A DNA stretch of 53,168 bases. Origin: Cyclobacteriaceae bacterium (lineage in GTDB: Bacteria; Bacteroidota; Bacteroidia; Cytophagales; Cyclobacteriaceae). The notes beneath the pieces were generated by a model. That model saw nothing but the letters and a program-made list of their open reading frames with translations, made no database searches and had not been told where the DNA came from. Below, piece after piece: positions 8,568 to 18,008 of the stretch. Position 1 is the stretch's first letter, and each line of letters begins with the position of its first letter. The position numbers and the translations under genes are program-made. Where the stretch lies: contig JAFIEW010000011.1 in the NCBI GenBank assembly GCA_020832375.1, positions 1-53,168 on the forward strand, given 5' to 3'.

Positions 8568-9439
8568 TTTTTATTTGCGTGGAATGAGGGTGTAAAAAAG
8601 TGCCCTTTCTTAGAGCGTGCTTAAAAGCAGCTAAAATAGTCTTGAAAAAGCAGTCATATCGCATTATGATCATTGTATTTAACAATGCTTTTGGAGTAAT
8701 TTCAGAGTTTTTTTATGATCATTTCATCTCTAGCATCTGCTGTGGATATACAATCTAAAGATTATAAACAGGAAGCTTTTTATAGTTTATAAGTCAGCTA
8801 ATTCGGCTCTTACCTATCGGGTTTAATTACCCTATAGGTTCATTTTTTACCAATGGAATAGGATTGAAAAGTAAGGCAGCGATTGCGTTAAACCAACTTC
8901 ATTATATGATCTATTTTTCCTCGGATATTAATTATGCGCTTCGTTTAGCATGCTAAAATGCTAGCTTTTCTACAGAGAGTTGAGTTCAAAAAAGTTGATT
9001 TTTATCATAAATGATGTTGTGTAAGAAAAAAGTCTTTTTTGATCTAATAAACTATTGTTTTTTTGACTAAGGAAATCGCCAAAAAGTAATTAATTTGAAT
9101 GTGCGCTAAAAAACTATTTTGTAAAAAATAGTTTAATTCTTTTCGGGACTTCATTTATTTCGATTTAGAGCTGTATTTCGCTATCTCTAAGAATACCCTT
9201 TTTGATAAATGTAATTTTAACATTTTTAAATATCACTATATTGTATTTATGGCCTCGGCGCATACATGTAATGAATTTAGTATAATTGTCAATATATTTT
9301 CAGTGAAAATGTTGGATAAGGGTGTAATCTATTTGCCAATCCTTAAATATTCCAATTATTTTTAATTCTTACACCTTCTTTTGTTGGCCAAAATAACCTG
9401 ATACCTGAAGTAGAGTATTATGGGTATATATTTGTGTTG
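8568..9439. other. AT-rich intergenic stretch
   Basis: About 870 bp with no convincing gene on either strand. It begins with a copy of the GGAATGAGG motif (8573-8590). At 8615-8645 a fragment (GTGCTTAAAAGCAGCTAAA) resembles the left end of the MITE-like element, and at about 8938-8956 something like its right end, so a decayed copy is possible. A terminator-like hairpin is at 8812-8848. Confidence 0.5.
8812..8848 (+). terminator. Terminator-like hairpin
   Basis: Arms ACCTAT-C-GGGT and ACCC-T-ATAGGT with one mismatch and a 6-nt loop, followed after TCA by six T. It lies 245 bp past the nearest plus-strand stop codon, so it may end a long 3' UTR or an unrecognised short RNA. Confidence 0.5.
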
Positions 9440-9964
9440 ATGAAACACCAAAGAAGCATATTGATATTTTTGATTTTGATCATACCGCAGCTTACCCAAG
9501 CTTCGGATTGGATATGTTTCGACCTCCTAACCGTAAAAAAGTTAAGCCATAAGAATCCAGCCGCTGTTCAACATTATTTGGTGAATGGTGGCTGGGCTCA
9601 TAATGCTGACGGACTTTACACTTATTCTAAAAAAGATCAAAAATTTAGTATTGAGATAGCAACAGGATCAGTAGGTAATCTGGTAATATTAGAATCAAGC
9701 CTACAGCTTAACCAAATTTCAAGTTTTAATCAATTACAATTCTCTGCGGCGATTTACAATCTTCCATTGAAGAGTGATAAAAGCATTGGCTACCAAATAG
9801 CAACCATCAATGATTTTGTTTTGCTAAAATCTACCACTTTTAATGGTACTTTTATTATTATATTGTCGCTAGAAGAGTATATGAGCCTCGATCAAAATAT
9901 AAGTCCTTCCGACGAATTAGCTGATAAAGTGGATGCATATCAAGCCTTTCCAAACTGGTTTTAA
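9440..9964 (+). CDS. Secreted hypothetical protein
   Basis: 174 aa from the ATG at 9440 (a GTG six bases upstream is less likely). A signal peptide is clear: M-K-H-Q-R followed by a strongly hydrophobic stretch ending near T-Q-A-S (residues 1-22). The mature part has no motif I recognise; it is polar, short on cysteine and probably mainly beta. AT-rich like its neighbours, it lies just outside the restriction-modification operon and points toward a minus-strand orphan gene. Function unknown. Confidence 0.6.
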   Translation: MKHQRSILIFLILIIPQLTQASDWICFDLLTVKKLSHKNPAAVQHYLVNGGWAHNADGLYTYSKKDQKFSIEIATGSVGNLVILESSLQLNQISSFNQLQFSAAIYNLPLKSDKSIGYQIATINDFVLLKSTTFNGTFIIILSLEEYMSLDQNISPSDELADKVDAYQAFPNWF

Positions 9965-9988
9965 TTAGTTTTTTGGATATAATTTCTT

Positions 9989-10606
9989 TTACAATTCCTC
10001 AAATAAAGGCCTTAGTTGTTCTTCGATTTCATTTATAGTTTTTGAAACCTTTTGATCGAAGTCCCCCGTTTCACTATGGTAATAAATAATATCTTCGTAA
10101 TATTCCCGCTTTTGTAACAGCTGTTTATTATACTTAGAATGAACTCCTGTCTTAGAACGATCCAATTGTTTTTGAATTTGATTATAACGTGTTGGTGCAT
10201 TATAAATCTTTAGGCTTAAACTGTAAAGTGTTTTTAGCTGAGTTGACAGGCTTTCACTGTGAGGTAGGGCTTTTGCCTTTAGTTCTAATAATCTTAATGA
10301 TATGAATACATCTCTTTTATCATGATAGAGGCTCTTTATTTTCCCATCAAGTGTTAAGAATTCTTCTTCATTAAATTTAAATTGTCTAATTGTTTCTTCA
10401 CTATATTCTGGAACATCTGATGCTCCATTCGTACGAATATATTTAAATGCCTCTTCAACTTGATAAACTGTGAGTAAAATTTCACTTGCTAAATCATGCT
10501 GTTTTAACCATTTGTTGTCTTTGCGCCATTTTGAATAAAAAAACCATGCGATGACAATAGGGGCAATTGTTGCAATGATTGTAGTAATTGAGTTAAGGAA
10601 GGTCAT
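9989..10606 (-). CDS. Membrane protein with helical cytoplasmic domain, unknown function
   Basis: 205 aa. One membrane helix at residues about 7-24 (T-I-I-A-T-I-A-P-I-V-I-A-W-F-F) is followed by basic residues, so the remaining ~180 residues should be cytoplasmic. They are highly charged and predicted mostly helical, with coiled-coil character near both ends. No catalytic motif is visible. It is divergent from the adjacent restriction-modification operon, a place where anti-phage accessory proteins are often found, but nothing in the sequence proves such a role. Confidence 0.65.
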   Translation of the reverse strand: MTFLNSITTIIATIAPIVIAWFFYSKWRKDNKWLKQHDLASEILLTVYQVEEAFKYIRTNGASDVPEYSEETIRQFKFNEEEFLTLDGKIKSLYHDKRDVFISLRLLELKAKALPHSESLSTQLKTLYSLSLKIYNAPTRYNQIQKQLDRSKTGVHSKYNKQLLQKREYYEDIIYYHSETGDFDQKVSKTINEIEEQLRPLFEEL

Positions 10607-10859
10607 TTATAGATATTTGTTAGCTTTCTTTTTAATCTTTGGTCACACCTGAAGCTCTTCGATCAATTTTTTAGATTGGGTTTAATAGTCTTTGTTATGA
10701 ACAACCAGCGTTAATGTTTTTTATTGACTTAACCACCAACCGTTAAATTCAAATACTCATCTCTTTTTATACAATCCTAAGTTATTTCTAAGAGTATATC
10801 TAGTGAAGGGAATTAAGAATAATTAGTAAATTGCATTTATAAAATATAAAGTAAAATAG

Positions 10860-12134
10860 ATGAAGCTACAAGAAAAAATATCACTTGAAGAAGTTTGTGG
10901 AAAGACCTATAAAGTCAGGGTGGTAGAAGCTTCTGAATGCGGTAAAGCGGCATTCACTCATTACTTACATAATCATAGAACTGGTTTTTCAGAGTTTTAT
11001 AAAAAAGAGGCGATTCAACACGTAAAACGTGCTTTGGAATATAAATTTCCTGACCAAGTCATAACTGCTGAAGATGCTGAAGACGCATTGCAGTATATGA
11101 TTTTTGATTTCAAAAAGGATGTACCATTCCCAGAACCTGAAAAACCAACATTTAAGTTCATTGACTTGTTTGCAGGAATTGGTGGTTTCAGAATTGCCAT
11201 GCAGAGTCTTGGTGGTAAGTGCGTTTTTACCAGCGAATGGGATGAACAGGCAAAAAAAACCTATAAAGCTAATTTCGGAGAGGTTCCATTTGGCGACATA
11301 ACCAAGGAAGAAACTAAAAAATATATTCCTGATGGATTTGACGTTCTTTGTGCAGGATTTCCTTGTCAAGCATTTTCAATTGCAGGGAAAAGAGGGGGAT
11401 TTGAAGATACAAGAGGAACGCTGTTTTTTGATGTTGCGGAGATAATCAAAAGAAAACAACCCAAAGCAATTTTTCTTGAGAATGTTAAGGGGCTTTTCAA
11501 TCACGACAAAGGTAAAACGCTAAAAACGATCCTTAATGTTTTAAGAAATGATCTTGGTTATTTTGTTCCTGACCCACAAATATTAAATGCAAAAGATTTT
11601 GGAGTCCCTCAGAATCGCGAAAGAATTTTTATAGTAGGTTTTAGAGACGATTTAGGGATTAATAGTTTTGAATATCCTAAACCGACAAATAAGGAAGCAA
11701 CTTTTGAAGATGTCAAGGAGGAAAATGTAGTTTCTGTAAAGTATTACTTGTCTGATACTTACCTGAACACTTTAATTAATCATAAAAAACGACACGAAAG
11801 CAAAGGAAATGGTTTTGGCTACGAAATTATTTCGGATGACGGAACAGCTAATGCAGTAGTTTGTGGTGGAATGGGTAGAGAAAGAAACTTAGTATATGAC
11901 GACAGATTAGAAGATTTTACACCAGTAACACGTATAAAAGGAGAAGTAAACAGACAAGGAATAAGAAAAATGACTCCGAGAGAATGGGCAAGACTTCAAG
12001 GCTTTCCTGACAATTTTGTTATTCCTGTTGCAGACGCTTCCGCATATAAACAATTTGGAAATTCAGTGGCAGTTCCTGCAATTAAGGCAACTGCTAAAGA
12101 AATAATCAATAGAATTTTGATGCATAACTTATGA
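10860..12134 (+). CDS. DNA (cytosine-5) methyltransferase, probably CCGG-specific (M.HpaII-like)
   Basis: 424 aa. Motif I is F-I-D-L-F-A-G-I-G-G-F (100-110), the catalytic P-C-Q is at 168-170 (C169), E-N-V at 207-209, Q-N-R-E-R at 251-255, a target-recognition region lies about 260-365, and G-N-S-V at 400-403 closes motif X. An extra ~95-residue N-terminal domain precedes the catalytic core. Specificity is inferred from the downstream HpaII-like nuclease. Its TGA overlaps the ATG of the next gene, so the three genes form one translationally coupled operon. All methylase motifs are intact although the nuclease is broken. Confidence 0.92.
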   Translation: MKLQEKISLEEVCGKTYKVRVVEASECGKAAFTHYLHNHRTGFSEFYKKEAIQHVKRALEYKFPDQVITAEDAEDALQYMIFDFKKDVPFPEPEKPTFKFIDLFAGIGGFRIAMQSLGGKCVFTSEWDEQAKKTYKANFGEVPFGDITKEETKKYIPDGFDVLCAGFPCQAFSIAGKRGGFEDTRGTLFFDVAEIIKRKQPKAIFLENVKGLFNHDKGKTLKTILNVLRNDLGYFVPDPQILNAKDFGVPQNRERIFIVGFRDDLGINSFEYPKPTNKEATFEDVKEENVVSVKYYLSDTYLNTLINHKKRHESKGNGFGYEIISDDGTANAVVCGGMGRERNLVYDDRLEDFTPVTRIKGEVNRQGIRKMTPREWARLQGFPDNFVIPVADASAYKQFGNSVAVPAIKATAKEIINRILMHNL

Positions 12135-12457
12135 ATACGATTGAATTAAATAGCGAAAAACTCTACATTGGACTTGGCTCAAATATTGACTATTCGAGAT
12201 GGGAGTCATTTTCAATCAATGCAAGAATTGATGAATTAAATAAGCCACAAGGGTTAGTTTATTTTGAGGTTGATTCTCTTAAAATGGCTGCTGATTTAAC
12301 ACAAAAATTTATCAAAGAATACAGATTAGGTTCTTCAAACTGGACAGGAGGCATTGTTTTAAATAGTTCTTTGGAGTTTGTAGCAAATGTCTCTTACAAT
12401 GGAAGAGTATGGGACAGTGTTGACTGGCGAATCGCTAAAGAAATTGAACTATGCTAA
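12131..12457 (+). CDS. Small protein inside the HpaII-like restriction-modification operon
   Basis: 108 aa. It overlaps the methyltransferase by 4 bp at its start and the nuclease gene by 7 bp at its end, so it is clearly part of the operon. I do not recognise it: it is not a helix-turn-helix controller protein and lacks the features of a Vsr repair nuclease. It looks like a small alpha/beta domain (Y-F-E-V-D-S-L-K-M-A-A-D-L, then F-V-A-N-V-S-Y-N-G-R-V-W-D). A role supporting or regulating the pair is inference from position only. Confidence 0.7.
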   Translation: MNTIELNSEKLYIGLGSNIDYSRWESFSINARIDELNKPQGLVYFEVDSLKMAADLTQKFIKEYRLGSSNWTGGIVLNSSLEFVANVSYNGRVWDSVDWRIAKEIELC

Positions 12458-13530
12458 AAGGAAACAAAGGCGAATGGAGCGAAGTATATACACTTCTCAA
12501 AATAATATCCGAAAAACAACTATTTGCAGGAGATAGTGATTTAAAGAAAATAGAAAGCCTAATTTTTCCTATAATTAAAATTATCCGAGACGAATCAAGC
12601 GGTTCTTACGAATATGCTTATGATAGCGATTTGGTTATCATAAAAGGAACAAATGAAGAATTTAGAATTCCAATTACCGAGTTTCACGAAAATGCAGTTT
12701 TACTACTTTCAAAACTGAAAGAAAAAACTTCAGGAACTTTTTCAATCCCCGAAATTGAAACATTTATTAATTCATTTAGCTGTGATTCACTTAAAGCTAA
12801 ATCATCTGTAAAAAGCGACATCAGAATTGTAGTCCACGACCAAAGAACAGGGACAACCCCAGAATTAGGTTTTAGTATAAAGTCTCAACTTGGAGGTGCA
12901 TCAACGCTATTAAACGCAGGTAAAACCACCAATTTTGTTTAAGAAATTGAGAAAGCTGTTTTATCAGATAGTCAGATTCAAGAAATAAATGAAATTGATT
13001 CTAGAAGTAAAATCAAGGATAGGATCGAGAAAATCAAGGAATTTTCGGGTTCATTGCGTTTTAGACAAACGGAAAGCATGGTTTTTGGAAATAATCTAAC
13101 CTTAATTGATAGTTCTTTACCTAAAATTCTTGCAGAAATAGTTTATCTGTTTTTCACATCAGGTAACTCTAAGACTATTGACTTGGTCAATGAAATTTCA
13201 ACATTAAACCCGCTTGAATTCAACCTTGAAACAAATCACCCTTTTTACTCCTACAAAATTAAACGATTCTTGACGGACATTGCATTGGGAATGATGCCTT
13301 CAATAGTTTGGACAGGAGAGCTTGATGCAACAGGTGGTTACTTGCTTGTTAAAAAAGACGGTGAAATACTGTGTTACCATATTTACAACAGAAATGAATT
13401 TGAAGATTACTTGCTTAACAATACAAAATTTGAAACAGCTAGTAGTACCAGACACGATTTTGGCACAGTTTACATTAAAGACTCCAAACAGTATTTTAGA
13501 CTGAATTTGCAAATTAGATTTTTGAAGTAA
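12451..13530 (+). pseudogene. HpaII-family restriction endonuclease, interrupted by one in-frame TAA
   Basis: One reading frame of 360 codons, about the length of R.HpaII, with a single TAA at 12940-12942 (codon 164). The frame continues unbroken after it (E-I-E-K-A-V-L-S-D) to 13530. The N-terminus (M-L-K-G-N-K-G-E-W-S-E), the segment G-F-S-I-K-S-Q-L-G-G with a following S-T-L-L-N-A-G-K-T-T-N-F, and the C-terminal part all fit the HpaII family, which cuts CCGG. The stop follows T-N-F-V where the family seems to continue with an aromatic residue, so a TAT/TAC to TAA change is plausible. Unless the stop is a sequencing error or is read through, the nuclease is dead. Confidence 0.82.
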
Positions 13531-14015
13531 TGCCGACCCTTATCAGTCACACCTATTTTGTCAAGTCTTTTTATCAAGCCGCATAATCAAAGCCTGTCAA
13601 AGAGTGAGTCTGAGCCAAGGCATGGACGAATAAAAGTACAACTGCCAATCATAGTTTACAAGCAATAGCAAGTGAAATGGTAAAATCAAGGTTGGTGCAT
13701 TTAATAGACTTGAAATCCGCTATTGCTCATATACTTGACTGAAAAAATGTTTCTTTTCCACTATTAATTTGATTCAAAAGCGGTTATAACCCATGCATCA
13801 AGCATAACATACAAAGTTGAGCACTAGCTTACACTATGTAGCTATAACATTTTATTTATGGTTATCTATCTTTATATTTTTTCTCAAACGGCTCGATTGG
13901 CTCTTTATCCACCAGTTTGAAAAGGCCTTCCATTGATGTTCTTCCTTTTATCTCCCACCGATTATATAAATTTTATTGCTTAAACAGCATAGATAAGGCA
14001 TCTTGTAATTAAAAA
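13531..14015. other. Intergenic region with a decayed coding fragment on the minus strand
   Basis: 485 bp. At 13862-13972 the minus strand has 36 open codons that read like protein (N-L-Y-N-R-W-E-I-K-G-R, then M-E-G-L-F-K-L-V-D-K-E-P-I-E-P-F) between two stops. I take it as the tail of a lost gene. The rest shows no gene. Confidence 0.35.
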
Positions 14016-16578
14016 ATGATTCGATACCTTAGCCTCAGCTTATGCTTATTGCTTTTTAGTGTGAGCTTCACCAAAGCTCAAGTTGACCTCAACTACTATC
14101 TACCTGACAGCATAACTTATGACCCCAACATCCCAACTCCGAAGTCTTTTTTAGGATATGAGATTGGTGAGTGGCACATCAGCCATGATCAACTTTATTA
14201 CTACATGAGAGAATTGGCTCAAGCTTCCGATCGTGTTGTGCTTGAAGTGACTGGTCGCTCTCATGAAAATCGGCCGATCATCTTACTCACGATTACTACC
14301 CCAGAAAATTTAAGCCGACTAGATGAAATCAAAACCGAGCATAAGAAGCTCAGTGACCCAGATCAGTCGGCAAATCTTGACACTAGCGAGATGCCAGCTG
14401 TACTTTTTCAAGGCTATAGCGTGCATGGTAATGAACCTAGTGCGGTAAATGCAGCTGTATTGGCAGCGTATCACTTTGCGGCAGCGCAAGATGAAAAAAC
14501 AATCAAGCAGCTTGAAAAGACCATTATGTTGATTGACCCTGCGCTCAACCCTGATGGAGTGCACCGCTTTTCTACATGGGTCAATATGCACAAAAGCAAA
14601 AACCTTAATCCCGATCCTGCAGACCGTGAGTTCAACGAAGCTTATCCGCGAGCAAGAACCAATCACTATTGGTTTGACCTCAACCGCGATTGGATGCCTG
14701 TGCAGCATCCTGAGTCGAGAGCGAGGGTGCAAAGTTTTCACGAATGGAAGCCTAATGTGGTGACCGACTTCCACGAAATGGGTACCAACTCAACCTATTT
14801 CTTCCAACCAGGCATCCCTTCACGTACTCATCCTCTTACACCAGAAAAAAACCAATCGCTTACTGAAGATATCGCTAACTACCACGCCAAGTATCTGGAT
14901 CGCATCGGAACGCTATATTATAGCAAGGAAAGCTTTGATGACTTTTATTACGGTAAAGGATCTACCTTTCCGGATGCCAACGGAAGTATAGGAATTCTTT
15001 TTGAGCAGGCGAGCTCGCGAGGTCATTTGCAAGAGAGTGTTAACGGTTTACTTAGCTTTCCTGCCACTATTCGCAATCAGCTAGCCACTACACTTTCTAC
15101 CGCCGAAGCGGTATATCAGATGCGTGTGGAGCTACTAGACTACCAAAAGTCTTTTTATGAGTCTGCCATAAGACAGGCGTCGACTGATGAGATAAAAGCG
15201 TATGCACTCAGTGAGAAAGATCAATCGCGGCTGATGCATTTAGTGGACATACTTAGGATGCATGAAATTGATGTATATCATGCTGCAAAGGATGTGGATG
15301 GATTGAAAAAAGAAGAAACACTTATAGTTAGTGCCGATGCAACAGAAACAGTACCGACTCATAAAAGGGATGTTTGAAAAAAGAACCGAGTTTACAGATT
15401 CACTTTTTTATGATGTTTCTGCTTGGACATTGCCACTGGCATTCAATTTGGATTACCGAGAGTTGAAAGGTCGTGCTTATAGCAGTTCAATTTTGGGTGA
15501 TAAAATTGAGGAGGTGAAAATGCCTGAGCCTGAAATTATAGGTGGGATGAGCAAGTACGCCTATATCTTGGAATACACCGACTACTATGCTCCTAAAGCT
15601 GTAAATGCCTTGCTAGAGAAAGACTATCGGCTAAGGGTAAGTACTAAAGAAATTACATCTGCAGAGGGTAAAAGCTTTGCTCCTGGCAGTATTTTGCTGG
15701 CACTAGGCATTCAAGAAGAGCCATCGGCCGATGCTGTTTATGATGATTTGCAGCTAGCACTTAAAGGCACAGGCGTGAAGGCACATGCGCTGAATACAGG
15801 CCTCACGGGCGGAGTCAACTTAGGTTCTCCTAGTCTCATCCCTATAGAAAAACCAGAAGTTGCGGTACTTGTGGGTGCGGGCACTCGCTCGTATGATGCA
15901 GGTGAAATATGGCACCTTTTCGATCAGCGATACGATATGAAAATCACTAAACTCGAAACTGAAAGGCTTGGATCGGCAAACCTTGATCGCTACAATACCC
16001 TCATTATGGTAGATGGATACTATCGACTAAGCGATTCTGAAACTGCCAAGATAAAGACTTGGGTCAATAGTGGAGGTAACCTGATCGTCTATAAAAGTGC
16101 TATATCATGGGCTAAAAATGCGGGAATCAATAATGTTGCTTTCTTATCTTCAGACAGTGAGGATAATGAAAAAGAGTATTTAGCCTATGAAGATCTAAGA
16201 AACAATCGAGGTACACAGTTTATTGGTGGTGCTATTTTTAATTCATCGGTAGATTTGACTCACCCTTTACTTTATGGCTATGAAAGAGATGAGATGCCTG
16301 TCTTTAGAAATAGTACAATTTTTCTAGATCATGGTGGTAATGCTTATGCTCATCCTATCAGGTATACTTCTAGTCCGTTGTTGAGTGGATATATTTCTAA
16401 GGAAAACTTAGACAAGCTCGGAAATACTCCTAGCGTGGCCATCAGTAGGTCGGGTAGGGGTAGGGTGATCAACTTTACAGACAATACTAATTTTAGAGCT
16501 TTTTGGTTTGGTACTAACAAACTTCTGATGAATGCGGTATTTTTTGGTCCTACCATTTCTGCTGCGTCAGCGAGATAA
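14016..16578 (+). pseudogene. M14 zinc carboxypeptidase family protein, frameshifted
   Basis: Two frames together encode about 850 aa, the usual length of long Bacteroidota M14 peptidases. Frame 1 (14016-15377) has a signal peptide (cut near T-K-A-Q), zinc ligands H137 and E140 in H-G-N-E and H253 in D-F-H-E-M-G, and a candidate catalytic E330 in L-F-E-Q. Frame 2 (from about 15328 to 16578) carries the C-terminal domain beginning Q-Y-R-L-I-K-G-M-F-E. The shift must lie between 15328 and 15377, because frame 2 has a TAG at 15325-15327; dropping one A near 15330 would give L-I-V-V-P-M-Q-Q. The whole catalytic domain precedes the lesion. Either a real mutation or a one-base error. Confidence 0.85.
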
Positions 16579-16600
16579 TATAATAGGTTTTTAAAGGCAT

Positions 16601-16634
16601 AAAGCACAGTATGGATTTCATGCTGTGCTTTTTT
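16601..16634 (+). terminator. Terminator after the M14 peptidase gene
   Basis: Arms AAAGCACAG (16601-16609) and CTGTGCTTT (16623-16631) continued by a run of T, 22 bp after the stop codon. Confidence 0.85.
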
Positions 16635-16728
16635 ATTATTTCCGAAGACCTATTTTTAAATAGGGATGAAGGTGGGCTTGATTTTCCGTTATGAATTGAT
16701 AGTCTCCAGTAAATATCACAGAAGTTTG

Positions 16729-16767
16729 AAAAAAACCAGCAATACCTCTTGATGAGGATTGCTGGTT
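16729..16767 (-). terminator. Terminator for the small surface lipoprotein gene
   Basis: On the minus strand AACCAGCAAT-CCTC-loop-GAGG-T-ATTGCTGGTT is followed by seven T. It lies 25 bp past the stop at 16793. Confidence 0.85.
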
Positions 16768-16792
16768 GATTTTGAATGATCGTAGCTAGTAC

Positions 16793-17008
16793 TTATCTAC
16801 ATTCACAGGTAGTTGTATTACCACTAGCATCTAAAGGTAAAGAAGCTCCTGAAAATCCGTTGGATTGACAACAAGATAAGCATTCTGCGAAGTCAGTAGA
16901 TTGACTAACACAAGCATTTGGGTCCCCAGGTTCTTCATCGTCGCTGCATGCACTTAGCACAAAGGTGAAACTAAAGGCTAGGATCATGGAAAATAGAATC
17001 TTCTTCAT
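16793..17008 (-). CDS. Small cysteine-rich lipoprotein, probably surface-exposed
   Basis: 71 aa from the ATG at 17008 (the frame extends upstream without a credible start). M-K-K-I-L plus a hydrophobic stretch ends in the lipobox L-S-A-C; the next residues are S-D-D-E-E, which matches the Bacteroidota lipoprotein export signal for surface display. The mature part has six further cysteines, including C-L-S-C-C and a terminal C-E-C, suggesting disulfides or metal binding. It has its own terminator. Function unknown. Confidence 0.7.
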   Translation of the reverse strand: MKKILFSMILAFSFTFVLSACSDDEEPGDPNACVSQSTDFAECLSCCQSNGFSGASLPLDASGNTTTCECR

Positions 17009-17130
17009 TGTGTAGTTTTTATAGATTAAAGATGCTATGCTAACGTTAGATTTATTTTTTTTTGTTTGATCAATTGAAAATATCATCAATTTTATTTTGC
17101 TACAATAAATTGAGGTGTGCGCTATTCAAT

Positions 17131-17442
17131 CTATTTGCATTTTTTCATTGCTCTACCCATCATGGTTTCGAAGGTCTTTTTTTCTTTCCAGTGATCGTAT
17201 TTTACCTCCATTTCAATAGCAAGCTGCGCGCCTTCTGAAGAAAGTTGCAAGGCGCTATTTAGTTCATCTTGACTAGCGTCAGCTCCTTTTTTCTCTATTT
17301 TTTCTACTTCACAGAGAATGGAGGATATTCTTTCTACATCATTTTTGATTTCTGCCTCTCTTTCTTCAGAGAGTGAATCGCAGCTCATTAAAACTAAAGA
17401 GCTAAAAATAAGCATTAATAATATTGGGTAAGTTCTTTTCAT
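17131..17442 (-). CDS. Small lipoprotein, unknown function
   Basis: 103 aa. Lipoprotein signal peptide with lipobox L-M-S-C (C21). The mature part (D-S-L-S-E-E-R-E-A-E-I onward) is highly charged and looks like a helical bundle of two or three helices, with one internal cysteine and a C-terminal M-K-K-C-K. No family recognised. It precedes the cysteine-rich lipoprotein by 122 bp on the same strand. Confidence 0.65.
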   Translation of the reverse strand: MKRTYPILLMLIFSSLVLMSCDSLSEEREAEIKNDVERISSILCEVEKIEKKGADASQDELNSALQLSSEGAQLAIEMEVKYDHWKEKKTFETMMGRAMKKCK

Positions 17443-17950
17443 AGTTTTGGTAAAAGTTATTTATTACTTGTGTACAGGAGCAATCAACAAACATATAAGT
17501 TTGTAGCACATAGAAAGATAGCGTTTAATTGTGATATTTTCTAGTTGGCGATGTAGTTTCGTTGAAATAGCTACTGAAGTATTTTTTATGCGATTTGATT
17601 TTATTAGTATTATTGCTGAGGTCATTCTGAAAGTACTCGGAAGTCATCTATACAAAGTAGGCGATAAAAAATATGTATGCTAATCCGCTAGTTAACAAAA
17701 CTGAGCTGTTTTGTCATTAAGTAAAAATTCCATCAAAGCGAGCTTGCTTGAGATATAGTCGTACAAGAGTGCTATTTATTGTCTCAATGGGACCGATGCT
17801 GTATGATTAGTGGTTTGACCCTGTGGTAATCACTAAGCTAAAAAAATTATTCCATGTCGCTCAATCTTTTACACCATGATTGCCAGTTATCTTATGGCTG
17901 TGTAAAGCTTTCGGCAATGTGACTTCTGCAATCTTCTGTATAGACATAAA
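17443..17950. other. Gene-free stretch
   Basis: About 510 bp, AT-rich, with no coding frame or hairpin I would defend. Confidence 0.5.
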
Positions 17951-17990
17951 AATAAAAGCTCAATGACTTATGAATCATTGAGCTTTTATT
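17951..17990 (-). terminator. Terminator after the AsmA-family gene
   Basis: A perfect 16-bp stem, AATAAAAGCTCAATGA (17951-17966) with TCATTGAGCTTTTATT (17975-17990) and an 8-nt loop, 19 bp past the AsmA stop. It is T-rich on both sides and could act in both directions. Confidence 0.85.
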
Positions 17991-18008
17991 TAAAAAGGAG
18001 ATTTTAAT

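Noticed and set aside
9427-9434. TATATTTG as a promoter for the secreted orphan
   Set aside because: It lies only 5 bp before the ATG, leaving no leader, and has no -33 box.
12940-12942. The internal TAA as a recoding signal
   Set aside because: No stimulatory hairpin or read-through context is seen; mutation or error is simpler, though read-through is left open.
15306-15311. A-run as the site of the M14 frameshift
   Set aside because: Frame 2 is stopped by TAG at 15325-15327, downstream of the run, so the shift must be later.
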